Source: Holothuria scabra (Eukaryota; Echinodermata; Holothuroidea; Aspidochirotida; Holothuriidae). From it: a stretch of DNA of 64,000 bases. The translations under genes and the position numbers were made by a program. The stretch covers positions 7,125,371 through 7,189,370 of the forward strand of contig CM074185.1 of the NCBI GenBank assembly GCA_037179385.1, in the 5' to 3' direction. Each line of letters starts with the position of its first letter. The stretch's first letter is position 1. Under the pieces are notes generated by a model. The model saw nothing but the letters and a program-made list of their open reading frames with translations, made no database searches and was not told the DNA's origin. Below are positions 46,901 through 58,530 of this stretch, piece after piece.

Positions 46901-47545
46901 TACTTGGGCTGTCTGAGACCTCTTCTTTTATCAGTGTTATAATATTTTTCCTGAAGTAGGGGGGGGGGGATATCACCCCATGTGGGAGAAGTTCCACTGA
47001 AAGATATTCACAGGACTCATTGGTTAATGTAAAACATTTTCCTACTAACTCATCTTTTTTTGTGAGCTAGTGCAATGGGTGGGTGCCAGGTGGGAACCTG
47101 GGACTTGACTTCTGCTGGTGAGATTACCCTCAAATGGTTTATCCAGTATTTAATTGAAATGCTGTATGTATATTCATCATTTGGAAGAATGTTGTTTTGT
47201 TATTTTTTGCTGGGCCATAAAACTATCTAACTAACTTACTACTTGGGCTGTCTGTTATAATATTTTTTCTGAAGGGAGGGGGGGGGAGGGGGTTATCAAC
47301 CCATGTGGGAGGAGTTTCACTGAGAGATATTCACAGGACTCGTTGGTTAATGTAAAACATTTGCCTACTACTTCATCTTTTTGGTGAGCTAGTGCAATGG
47401 GTGGGTGGGAGGGAGGGGGGAACCCGTGACCAGGCTTCTGCTGGTGAGATTGCCCTCAAATGGTTCAGCCAGTATTTAATTAAAATGCTGTGTGTATATT
47501 CATCATTTGGAAGAGTTGTTTTGTTATTTTTTATTGCTATAGGGA
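46876..47545 (+). repeat. Tandem duplication whose unit carries a SINE tail
   Basis: 46876-47211 and 47212-47545 are tandem copies. Each starts with the last bases of SINE S (GGGCCGTAAAACT / GGGCCATAAAACT, CTAACTAAC-type) and continues TACTTGGGCTGTCTG, TATAATATTTTTTCTGAAG, ATATTCACAGGACTC. The left breakpoint falls inside the SINE. Confidence 0.85.
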
Positions 47546-47935
47546 ATGCTGTTGTTTTTTCTTAAAAAAAATATTCGGTCATTGAATTTTGAGGTGTGTC
47601 AGTACGATCCACCTCTTGCCTCCAATCACTGTGAGGAGTGTGGCTCCTTTCACACCTATTGTATATAAAGAATGGGAACTCACTGAGAACCATCAGTTTA
47701 AGAACTCAAAGAAATCTATTTAAGTTGAATAAAACAGCACACCTACCAGGCTCTTAAATTTTCTAAAAATTGTGATTTCCAGCACTTTTTAAAAATCTCA
47801 AGTCAAGTCCTGGAGACAAAATATATAAGGGACGTAGTTAAGGGTGCAATAGGTAGCTGATATTGATATTTGAGAAATGAGTTTTCTGCACACTTATTAG
47901 ATGCTGCAGTGCATCACAAATTATTGTAGTTCAGT

Positions 47936-48232
47936 GGACGTTCCAGAATGTCAAAACTGGAGGGCAAACAAAAATGTTGGGGGGGGGGGGGGGGAAGATT
48001 TCAGCACAGTGCTAAACAGAGCCCAAGGCACCTGTTCCTGCAGGTGGGGATCCAGGGGGAAGCTGTGAGATTTTATCATATCTCAGGATGAAAAATCAAG
48101 TCTCAGGAGAGATACATTATTCATTGTTTTAGGTCAACTGAACTCCTGTAGTAACTTGGTTGGGGGGGGGGAGGGGCAAGGACAAAATCTGAGGGGGTAT
48201 CTCCCCCTCTTGCTCCCCTGTAGCACCACCAC
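47936..48232 (+). repeat. Dispersed repeat F, copy 1
   Basis: It shares GTTCCAGAATGTCAAAA, a long G run, CAGGGGGAA, GATGAAAAATCAAGTCTC and AAGGACAAAATCTG-type blocks with 57080-57432. Borders are unclear. Confidence 0.65.
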
Positions 48233-49271
48233 TCATGTCCTTTTTATCTTGGTGAGTTAAAATATTAGAACTTGATGAGTTAAACAAGTATTGAAATAGC
48301 ATACTTTTTTCCATTATGGCATACTTTTCTCATAATGACATATGGGAAAATAAATTGGTTCAGTTATATTGGCTTGGCATTGAAGAATGAAATTTACCAA
48401 CACAGGATGACAGTTGAAAATATTGACTGACATGGACATATGAGCATGGGGAAGGGGGGTCAATATTCTTGGAGGGTAAGGACAATTTTTACCCAAATAT
48501 AGGATTTTGGACTAAGTTGCTCCATGAAAAGGGCAAAGTTTATTTTCTTGGCTGTATCCTTTGCTGGAATGGTTACATTATTTTTGGCTGAACTGGGGTG
48601 GTATATACTCCCAACCACATTCCTCAGATAATACTGACAGTTGGTTGTACACCATAGATACCATCAGGAGAAAATCTAAAATATACAATTCATAACATTG
48701 TGTTGGAATTTCTTCATGCAGGGAAAAGCTCCTTAGCTATTTTGAAAATTTGGTACCGGTCATAGCAGGTACATAGCGTGAACCTTGGATTAAGTCAAGT
48801 TCAGTGGAGTAATTGTGTATGTGAATTCTTCCATGAAGCTACTCATGTTAAGTAACCAGCACAATAGAGACATTGTGATTGCATTCTTTCATCTATGACA
48901 CTGAACACAAAAGCAACAATGGCTGCCACATTTATCTTCTTTCTGCTTGGGTACTTCAATTTTTTCAAATGAGCATGAACTAAGGAAGGTTCTTCTCACA
49001 TTGTATATCCCCCCACCAACCACTTTTATGTGTTCATTCTGGGGGTCAGTTAATAAATTTCTCTTACAGTGGTGTTGGTTTTTTCCAAAAGGATTATTTA
49101 AGCACACATTGCATATCCTCATGAATCTCAAGAGAAAAAGAAATAAATGAAATAAATAAATAAATATTGATTAATTTAATTTTTCTTTATTTATCTTGTT
49201 TACTTCTAGTCACACTTTCAATTTTGGTACCAACCAGACAAATCTACAAATATACCTTCTTTTTGGTTTAT

Positions 49272-49522
49272 CGAGGAAATGCAGTTATCCCAACTCATAG
49301 AATTCATAAACTGGACTGTCCTGGTTCATGATTGGCTTCTGAGAATCATGTTACGATGGTTTTCTTCTCATTGTGAAATTTACTAGAAGTAATTGCTTGG
49401 TTTGCCTTGAATATGCAATATCAAAGTCCTAAAATATTATGAAAGACACTTTGAAGAGAAGAGGAAAATTGTGAATTTCAGCTGTTGCTTCAAAGTAGGT
49501 TTGGGGTGACTGAAGTTGACCT
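49272..49522 (+). mobile_element. MITE D4
   Basis: Its interior matches the D family (TTCATGATTGGCTTCTGAGA, TTGCTTGGTTTGCCTTGAAT). The right border is TTAA (49523-49526); the left border is degraded. Confidence 0.7.
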
Positions 49523-50839
49523 TTAAATTGCCCTCAGTCCTACACACATATTATTGTGTTTGAATTATTGTCAAAGTACAGCTAACGATTGTGTTCAGAG
49601 ATGTGATCATATTCCTTAATATTTGTATTTGGGTCAGCAGTGGCGTAGCCATGGAGGTTGTTTGGGGGGTTAGAACCCTCCCCATGACCCAACCTTGCAA
49701 TGCAAAAAACCTAAAATAGTGTTTTTTTTTCTCTCTATCCTTTGACTTTTCCCTCATTTTGTGCCCCAAACCCTCCATGACACCAACCCCCTCCCGCATG
49801 ACACAATCCTGGTTACACTATTGTGGGGCAGGGTTGTTGGATGATATAGCTTGAACACAGCAATGTACTTGACTGAAACTGCCTTTGTAAGATGAAAGTT
49901 TTAAAGGTCATATTTTACAATGGTAATTTTGTGATGATGAAGTTTGGCTACTCGAAATGAACTAATAGTTGCCAATTGCTTAGAAAGAGTAAATGTGAAA
50001 GTTTTTTACTTTTGTTGACAAAGACTATATGCAGAAGCCAAGTGTCGGTCCTTGGGCCACATTAAGAACTTTATGGAACTTACTTGGAAGGGCTCTTTGT
50101 CAGAGGCCAAAAAGACTGAAAATAGAATCAAGTGGAAGCTTTTCACCAGTGTTTGAATACTGCTATAAATCTTCAAAATAAAACTAAGTTTATGTCTATT
50201 TGTTTATCAAATAAAAATATCTATATCATACTGGGAATCTTGTTCCCTCAAAAGAGTCATGTTTTTTGTGCTCGATTTATGGTCCTGGTCTTTGAAAGGG
50301 ATTTTGAGTTTCAGCCCCCTCAGTCATTAACCAGCTACAAGACCTGACCTTGATTTCATTGAGATATAAAACCAGACTTGCTGTTGGCATGACAACCGAG
50401 ATAGATCAAGGTGAGCGTTGGAAGATAGTTGCTTTACTTCCTCTTTCCTGGAAGCCTTTGGGATGAATGACATCTAGCAAGCTTGATCAGAAGACTTTGG
50501 TTCTAGTATTTCCTGCCATTAGAGGATAAGATGTTTGAGAATGATTATCTATATTGAGCTTTTGTTTCCGGAGATAAAACCTTTATTCATGAAAACTTCT
50601 TCCTTCAGAAGGAAATTGCAAAGATGAGTTTACCAGAAATACACCTGAGAGATTTAATTCATATGCATCTACCACAGTATGGTTTAAAGTTCTAAAAGTG
50701 TCATGAAAAGGCAATATAGTTAGTGTGTGAATTGACTTACAGAGAAAGGTATTTTTAAAATATCTTTTCCTAATTAGCCCATTTGAATGATTGGTGCACC
50801 CCAAGTGTGAAAATGAGAGGATATGATAATTATAAGTGA

Positions 50840-52135
50840 CCCTTACTCCAAATCCAGATATGGGCCAGATATGAAATTCCACATATGGGCCAGATATGGA
50901 TTTCATATCTGGCCCATATCTGCTGCAGATATGGGATTTATATATGGGTCAGATAAAAAATTGGGCAGATATAACCTTGATCTGTGCAAGAACCAGATCT
51001 AATCCATATATGGGTCAGATAAAATTTTATCTGGATCAGGTCTTTATCTGGAACAGATATGAACCATATAACACAATACCATATATGGTTTATATAAAGC
51101 TATTCCATACTGATCCCATCTAAAGCAGTGCCATATCTGGTTCATATAAAGATTTACTGTATTGATCTCATATTAAGGAGACAAGTATGGTGCATATATG
51201 TCCCATATCTGGACCATATGTGACTGGACCAAAATTTATTAGTGCACTACCTTTTGTATAAAGCGTATCAGAAGCCTTCTGGCCAGCATAATTCTTTTTT
51301 CTAAAAGTCCCCACGACTCTCTGGCGAAGAGCCAAGGGGCGAAAACCAAATGATTACTCCCGAAGGAGTTCTGCTCCCTTCTGGCCAGCATAATATTAAG
51401 GGCTATCTGAACATCTATAACAAAGTTGAAAGCACATTGTATAACATTGACTTAAGTATTTGAAGTTGTTAAATTACTTAATAGTGAAGAACAAAACTGC
51501 TTTGAAATTCCTACTTTTAAATGTTTACATCACATTGTTGGTTTAAATTATCATATGGGGCAATATCCCAACATAAATTTTGTTGAAGCTTTCATGGTTT
51601 TTCACATATTACTTCCTTAATTACAAAGAGAATCAGGGCCCTAAATTCCTAACCATGCCCACATTGGAAAGTCGTTTGCATATGTTAGTATAATATGGCT
51701 GAATATGGTTTGAATGTTCTGATTTTGAATAGCTGATACATGTTCAGCTTCCAGAGAAGGTCTTTATGTGGGACAGGTACACAAATTAACCCCTAAAGTA
51801 TTAATATGGCTATGTAAAAGTTTATATGTAATTCTGTCGTGGTATTTTAATCAGTTATATCTGGCTTGATATGGCCATATCAAACTTGATTTGTATATCT
51901 GGGAAGGTATTTCATCAATTTATATCTGGCTTGATATGGCCATATCAAACTTGATTTGTATATCTGGGAAGGTATTTCATCAATTTATATCTGGCTTCAT
52001 ATGGCTATATAAAACTTGATATATTATATCGATACATCTAAATCTGGCTGTATATCTGGCTTGATGAAGTTGATGTGGCCATATAAAGGCTTTATTTAAC
52101 CAGATATCAATCCATATCTGGATTTGGAGTAAGGG
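50840..52135. mobile_element. 1.3-kb element with perfect 24-bp TIRs and CATATCTGG repeats
   Basis: The left end (50840-50863, starting CCCTTACTCCAAATCCAGAT) and right end (52112-52135) are perfect inverted repeats over 24 bp. The interior carries dozens of ATATCTGG/CCAGATAT words in both orientations, e.g. a long palindrome near 50880-50935. About 74 bp is duplicated in tandem at 51858-52000. No coding capacity is seen, and no target duplication is clear. Confidence 0.85.
51275..51394. repeat. Segment bounded by 18-bp direct repeats within the 1.3-kb element
   Basis: CCTTCTGGCCAGCATAAT occurs at 51275-51292 and 51377-51394. Between them is a sequence with a short hairpin (ACTCCCGAAGGAGT) and none of the CATATCTGG words. 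It may be a separate insertion. Confidence 0.5.
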
Positions 52136-52215
52136 GGAGAATGGATGTTGGGCAGGTAGGGGGCATTGGATGGGAAAGTTGCAAAGAGTTGTACAACTGA
52201 AGGAGATCAGAATTG

Positions 52216-52705
52216 CAGACCTGTCAACCTCTCTGATCTCAAAATAGGGAGATTTCCATTTTTCAGAGCCAAAAAATATGGAGATTGGTAGTAAAACCGG
52301 GAGGTTGGTAATTTTCAACTAAATACAAAGACAGCTAGCACTTAGGCTAAAGCCTACTTAGGCCTGGGCAACATAAATGCATGGTGAAAGGATCATCCAC
52401 ACAATGCTTTTCACGGTGCAGATTGCTCTTATTTGTATACTGTATTTCCACGTACGTTACCATACAGCGCATTCAAAATATTGAAGCCCCCTTGGCCCAT
52501 ATATTGTCGTAAAGACAGTAAAGTACTAGTCGTGCATCAGTTGTACTTGTAAACAGTCAAAATATGTTCAGTTATATGGTCAATTGTTCAAACAAGCATA
52601 CAGTAGGCCTAATACAAAAGAAATGGAAGACTAAAAAGCAGGGAGAATACTAGCACATGAAACCAGGAGGGTGGGAGATCTAGATAAAAACAGTTGACAG
52701 GTCTG
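52216..52705. mobile_element. Likely hAT-type element, 490 bp
   Basis: Inverted ends CAGACCTGTCAAC and GTTGACAGGTCTG (13 bp, perfect). GAATTG flanks both sides (52210-52215, 52706-52711); an 8-bp hAT duplication would match at 6 of 8. No intact transposase frame. Confidence 0.75.
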
Positions 52706-53899
52706 GAATTGGTTACAATGGACCTTGTATGAAGAAGCTGTACCAAAATAATTACCATGTCTTTTGTTATCACATTCCACAAATATTGCATCATTAGTTT
52801 CAGAAACCGTAACATTCTGCAAAAACTGACTGGAGCACTGCAAGATGAGAGCCCTTCCCTGGACATTCTCCATTTACTGGTCTACAGTGCATGGTGTCTA
52901 GAGGAATTGATAAATTTGCTCAGAATGTACATATTTCATGTATTTCAGTTTTCACTGGATTTGAAATGATTTTCCTGATTTAGTTTTAAATTTTGGGCCT
53001 ATAAAACCATTGAAAACCAAAAAAAAAATCATTGATGCCCAAGGCCCTTTGACCCCTCTTCTAGATTGTCAATTCTTAATTGCCCTTCCTTTCACAAAAT
53101 GAATATGGTAACCTATAGCTACCCTACCTCAAACTCATGACAGAGGTGAAGCTTTTTCATTTCGACTTGATTCCATTATCTCATTCCCACAGCCCTCACA
53201 AAATCCTAGCTGTTCTAATATACTGAGCTTTCACAGGATAATATCATAATTCTACACACTGTAGGCCTACATACAGCATATATCTACACTGTGTGATATG
53301 AATACATGGCACATCCAAAGGAAAAAATTTTTGGACAAATATGTCTTCCTTCCAAGAAAAATGTTACTCTATATGCTAGGACATGCTACAGATGTGTGCA
53401 CAGCTGTTATAACGGTCTTAACTCAAAAGAGAATAAAACAGCATGTGAGAGCTAATATGACAGCTTCGCTATTTTTAGCCTGTTTCCTGTTTAACTACTA
53501 GGGTATCGATAGTGTAAACCTAATCTTTAGAAATTATAAATAGGTCATTGTCAAGTTGCTTTCTTGCAGGGGAATTTCATGATGTAATTCATTCATGTTT
53601 AGCAATCAAATGACAAAAGCAGACACTCAAGACTTTTTCAAAATATCAATTATTTTTACCAAATTTCCTCTTCTCTTCCGACAAGTTTATTTCATGATTA
53701 CACAGGACATAAATATTGCATATTCAGAGTAATTGAAGCAGTGACTCCTTGCTAAGTTGGGAATGGCATAACCAAAATATTGGGGGAGACCTGCACTGTT
53801 TAACAAGAAATTTCTTAACTGGCTGACAATAACCCTAATCCCTAACCTGAACAAAGGATATGATTGATACAATACAATGGCAACATCCAATCAAGACAG

Positions 53900-54357
53900 T
53901 TAGTTGCTTTAATAGATAGAGTTTTCCGGCCCAGTTTCCTACCAATTAGTTCAAGTCGAGCTGGCTACGGCCTTTTTTCCACTGGCTTGTATTTCCTACT
54001 CCATTGCTTATGCTAAGCACCAAGCACAAAGGCAGTAGGTTCCGTTTTTAAAGTCTTCAGTATGACCCGGTCAGGACTTGAACTCAAGAATATATCCTAG
54101 AACACTTATTTTAAGTGCTCATGCACTACTGGATTTCATTGAGCACTTTAAAATGCACATAAGTCCCACATTAACTGTTGCAGATAAACAGTACTAAAGT
54201 GTTCGAAAGCTATGAACACTGAGAATTGTCCCAGAACACTTTTTTTTAGTGTTTGAACACTAACACAACACTTACAGAACACTTAATTGATAAGTGTTCT
54301 TTTTATCTTAGGGGACCTCCCAACTGCTAGTCAGATGCTCTAGCCACTTGACCATGC
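53900..54357 (-). mobile_element. tRNA-derived SINE S, copy 8, interrupted
   Basis: The tail and body are at 53900-54087 and the tRNA-like head resumes at about 54310-54357. Between them is roughly 220 bp of AGAACACTTA-type inverted repeats not present in other copies, so a second element inserted here. Confidence 0.7.
54088..54309. mobile_element. Unclassified insertion inside SINE copy 8
   Basis: The left edge reads CCTAGAACACTTATTTTAAG and the right edge ends TAAGTGTTCTTTTTATCTTA, giving imperfect inverted ends built from AACACTTA. Several further ACACTT/AAGTGT words lie inside. Exact borders and the target duplication are uncertain. Confidence 0.45.
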
Positions 54358-54614
54358 ATCCAATCAAGAAACAGCTTGTTAAACAGTGTGCATCTACCCA
54401 AATATTGTCACATTACTCTAAAGAGCCTTTCGTGAAGTACGATAGTCAACTGTACTACTAGTTTATTTTCCCCCCATATATCAGCTGGATTTCATAATCC
54501 CATTCACAAAGTCTTTTCAAAGCCCTGTCCAATATTTTGAGCCAGTACAGAATAGTCCTTACAGTGCTTTATCCATTATACAGAGTATGCATCTGCATTG
54601 CGTGAAATGAGATT

Positions 54615-54930
54615 ACGCAGGAAATGTATGCAACTATAGGTTGGGGTGGGTGGTGGAGGTGGGTGGTGGGCTCTTTTTGGGCATGGGTTTTTTGCAGGCT
54701 TTTGGGATGGTATAAAATTATCTTTGTTTTCGTTGTCTTTTGTGCAGTTATTGTGCCTTCGTCTTCCTTGTTTGTTTGCTCAGGGAGTAAGCTCCCGACA
54801 AGCCCCTAGGTGTTTTTTAGCTTACTTCCTTCACATCATGTATTTGGATTTTTGAATTTGAAATAATTCTGTACAATACCGAAATAACATGTTGTGAAAA
54901 CAAATAAATGAAACGAAACGAAACATGTGA
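54615..54930 (+). mobile_element. Possible LINE 3' end with GAAAC tail
   Basis: This insertion in the second duplicate ends TATTTGGATTTTTGAATTTG, then AATAAATGAAACGAAACGAA. Such a 3' UTR with a short tandem tail is typical of non-LTR elements. No reverse transcriptase sequence is present. Confidence 0.4.
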
Positions 54931-55387
54931 GGGAAATAAAATTTCATGACAGAAATTTGTTGCAAGAAAGAAGTTACAGTATGTATGCTGCATGCTTGGG
55001 CAATTTGAACAATTTTGCTGACAAAGCCCACAGGTTATAATTATACCCTAAGCAGTTGTTATAACGGTCAAAACTCAAAGAGAATGAAGCAGCATGTGAA
55101 AGTCTTGCTATTTTAAGCCTGTTTCCTGTTTAACTACCAGGGTATCGATACTGTGAACTTAATTAGCTTCTTTTTAAATTATAAATGGGTCATTGTCATG
55201 ACTAGGGGAATTTCATGATGCAATAGTAGTTTCATTTTCAGCTGTTGAGTTGATGCTAAAAGAAGTGCTTAGCTTTATCTTTCCCATTTTTGTATTTGTG
55301 GGGGATAATGAGGTTACCCATGGCCACAACCTCCAGGGCCCCCTTGATCAAAGTTCCACTTGTATTTGCCCATTGCCTTTGTCATGG

Positions 55388-55480
55388 TGCTCCCCATGTG
55401 GGTTTGGGGTTGTAGAATATGCCCATGGTATTCCCTACTTATCCTAAAAGGCTCCTAAAGAGGAGGACATGAACCCATCT
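55388..55480 (+). repeat. SINE H core, diverged copy 3
   Basis: GGGTTTGGGGTTGTAGAATA, GGTATTCCCTACTTATC and AAGGCTCCTAAAGAGG align to the family core. The ends are not clear. Confidence 0.5.
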
Positions 55481-55659
55481 GCACCACATTTGAATCCAGG
55501 TGTGGACTTGAACCTTATTTAAAACTGTGTTTGGACTTCATTTTTTCACCTACATAGCTGAAACTATAAATCACATTCGGGTTGATACTGTATAAAGTTA
55601 AATCCCATCTAACTGACCCATTTCTACAGACCAACCGGACAGTCAAGTGATTGTCTGAT

Positions 55660-55865
55660 ATCAGTTGGCCACAACTGGGGTCTTTATCACCTCTTAATCT
55701 TTCAACATCTTTGCTTACAGTACCTGTATCATGGATGGTTGTACACTAAATTGTGTCTCGATTCTCTCAATTTCACTGAATATGAGGGTTTGGAATTCAT
55801 GTTGACATCAATAAAGACAATTTAAGGCTGATTGACCTCACTAATGGCTGGTTCCAGTCACTTGA
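55660..55865. mobile_element. MITE I2
   Basis: CATGGATGGTTGTACACTAA and ATATGAGGGTTTGGAATTCA are the complement of the interior of 27420-27620. Ends GGCCACAACTGGGGTC and GACCTCACTAATGGCTGG correspond. Confidence 0.65.
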
Positions 55866-55967
55866 CATAAGCGCTGATCTGATTTGTCTATACATTTCAT
55901 ATTTTCCAATCATTTCCATAAAAGGATCCAGAGACAAGTTTAATATATGTTAATACACCCTCTAGCT

Positions 55968-56450
55968 CAGGGTTGTCCAACCTACGGCCCGCGGGCCACC
56001 GTCCGGCCCGCGAAAAGGTTGCGTCCGGCCCGTCATAATAATCTATATTGCAAAATTATTCAATAAGCAGATTAATTGATGACAACTTTAGGCTTCGCTG
56101 TCCGCTATGGCATGCTTACTTTTGAGTGAAATAATTCATTTCAAATGTCTGCTACATGTAGCTACATTGGAGTGTTGTCCACAGGGGCGGGTTGCGAATG
56201 ATTCAGGAGGAATATGAAAAAAATCTTTGTCCTAATATTCTGCCCAACACCATCAAGTTTTGCTAAAATTTATTTTTTTTTTGTTCAATCAAAAACGAAC
56301 ATTGAATCAGTGTTCCCTACGCGCAATGATTGCATTTTGTTGCCTTGGGCGTCGGGAAAAATTGAAAAAAAAAACGAGTATAGAATGCGGCCCCTCGTCC
56401 ATCATAACCATTACATGTGGCCCGCCGCTGCGAAAGGTTGGACAACCCTG
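55968..56450. mobile_element. hAT-type nonautonomous element, 483 bp
   Basis: CTCTAGCT is duplicated at 55960-55967 and 56451-56458 (8 bp, exact). Ends CAGGGTTGTCCAACCT and AGGTTGGACAACCCTG are perfect 16-bp inverted repeats. GGCCCGC blocks next to the ends are seen in hAT elements of other animals. Open frames inside are not recognisable transposase. Confidence 0.92.
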
Positions 56451-56919
56451 CTCTAGCTGGAGGGTTCTGATTGGCTGCTGTTATGCTTTGCAAAAATTTT
56501 CCAACCCATGCAACCATCATAGCTGCTGTATCAGGGGGCTTTCAGAAAGTTTTGCACAAAGTGATGGGTAAAAGACTGATAAATGCCTTATTTTGCTCAA
56601 ATAACCACACAAAAATTTGAGTTATTTTACATGACAATAACACATATTTCCATGAATTTTCAGAGATTTTCCAGTTCCCTGGAATTCTTGCCGCATTTTG
56701 TGCTCGCCAGTAGCCTACTCTAGCAATTTGCTCCTCATTATGGTCTGCAAATATCAGTGCCAGCTACAGCTGGCCAGCACAGCTAGAATATCAAATTATA
56801 AATTTTTAATGGAATGAAACCATTTAATTCATTAGTGCATCATACATATATAAATATGGTTTGGTAATATATAGAATAAAAGCATGTGAACATTTTGTCA
56901 AAATTTTGTAAAAAATAAA

Positions 56920-57547
56920 AGGCCTAATCCTATCACATCAAACAGTTCCAATTCCCGAAACCTACTCACTTAGGCCCCTCCCACTACTGACTAAAACTCA
57001 TTCTCATCCACACACAATCTCAGGTTATTGCTTCAGGGTGAGTAAACAAGACCCCAATGTGTAATCAAAACTTTCTCAGTAACATTGACAGTTCCAGAAT
57101 GTCAAAATTGGGGGGGGGGGGGGGGAGGGGGAGGGGAAGGGGAAGGGGAAACTAAGGGCAAAGGATAATTCTTTTGGGGAAAAAATTTTTTGAGAGCAAT
57201 GTGAAACTGAGTACAAATTGCCTGTTCTGGGTGGTGGGAGTTCAGGGGGAAAACCCCCTGACGCTTGGAGATTTTAGAATATCTCTCGATGATAAATTAA
57301 GTCTCTGGAGAGGAAAATCACTTTTTTTTTTTGGTTAACCCATCTCCAAACTGACCTAATTTGGGGGAGGGGACAAGGCCAAAATCTGGGGAGCAATGCC
57401 TGCTCTTGCCCCACTGTACTGCCGCCACTGCTCAGTGCAGTGCATGCTGTGTACTATGAGCTTTGGTACCCATGAGTTTTTGAACTTGCTGTCAATCAAC
57501 TGAGAATTTCCACAAAAACTGTAGTTTGGGGTAAGAGGATTAAGCCT
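56920..57547 (+). mobile_element. MITE A10, interrupted by repeat F
   Basis: It begins AGGCCTAATCC and ends GGGGTAAGAGGATTAAGCCT before TTAA (57548-57551). About 350 bp of another repeat (57080-57432) splits it. Confidence 0.75.
57080..57432 (+). repeat. Dispersed repeat F, copy 2, inside MITE A10
   Basis: Same block order as 47936-48232, including a run of about 17 Gs. It interrupts MITE A10 after ACTTTCTCAGTA, which shows its mobility. Confidence 0.7.
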
Positions 57548-58530
57548 TTAATTTTCAATTCTAAATAAAACAAAGCAAGACATCCCATAGTTCTGTCTTG
57601 GTTGATTTGTAAGGCAGCTGTGTAAATTCTCATTGCTTACTGATAGCCTTCATGATTAGCTTTCTGTTGTCCAACGTATTGTGAGCATTGAAAGTAAAAC
57701 AGGATGCTATTTCCTTTTGATCAAAGAAGCTAAAAGTCAGTTGGCTCGGAAACAAAGATTGACTGTTGGAGTTTATCCTTGTAATAAATATGTGAAAGTA
57801 AACATTGGTAAAGAGTGGGCATATCAAAATTTTTGTTTCCATTTTTGTCCAGGAAAAACTATCTAGGAAATTGATCAGCATTTCATGTAATTTCAGTTGG
57901 GATATACAGGTTTTGTCCCAACTCTAAGGGCCACAACTCCTTACCCTCTGAATTGGCAGGATAGCACCTGGTCTACGGATTGGATAGCCTCCAGACTGGG
58001 CTGAAATAGTTGCCTCCCCCCTCCCTGAAACATCTATTGTCTATAGAAGAATTCTTCTTGTTACTAACCCTATGCCTAAGGTCATTGCAAACGAAAGCTT
58101 TGAAATGTATTTTTGTAGATGGCCCTACACAAAAAGATAAAATACAGAAGACAAGTATTTTTGAGTGATTATGCTGGCCTTTTGAAAAAAGACAATAGAT
58201 AGTTATCTATTGTTTTTCATAAAAGACAATTGGTAGTTATCTATTGTTTTTATTCCACCAGCCATGCCCCATAATCACAAGATATCTGAGGGTAAATGGG
58301 TAGGTTAGCGTAAAGCTAGAGGTTCCTTCATGGGAAATGGCTCTGAGAGGAGATTTATTCCGGACTTAAAGAACTGGATGAATAAATCTGGATTTCAAAG
58401 TCTTTGTATGACCGTTTTCACATTTTCTCATAAATAGAGTGTAAAGTGTCATCCAAAATATCAAATTTTTGATCAGTTAGTTTTGAGTTCATTTTGCTGA
58501 ATCATTTTAATTTGGTTGGATAATATTTAA

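Larger units (their letters stand above)
53130..55230 (+). repeat. Duplicated segment, two copies about 1.4-1.6 kb apart
   Basis: 53130-53600 and 54470-55230 share TTGTTATAACGGTC, AGCCTGTTTCCTGTTTAACT, GGGTATCGATA and GGGGAATTTCATGATG in order. The second copy holds an extra block (about 54605-55025). SINE copy 8 lies between the copies. Confidence 0.65.

Noticed and set aside
48889..49131. Cysteine-rich, zinc-finger-like frame on the - strand
   Set aside because: CNVC and HHC pairs are suggestive, but spacing fits no finger I know and there is no splice or promoter support. A search against transposon-encoded zinc fingers would settle it.
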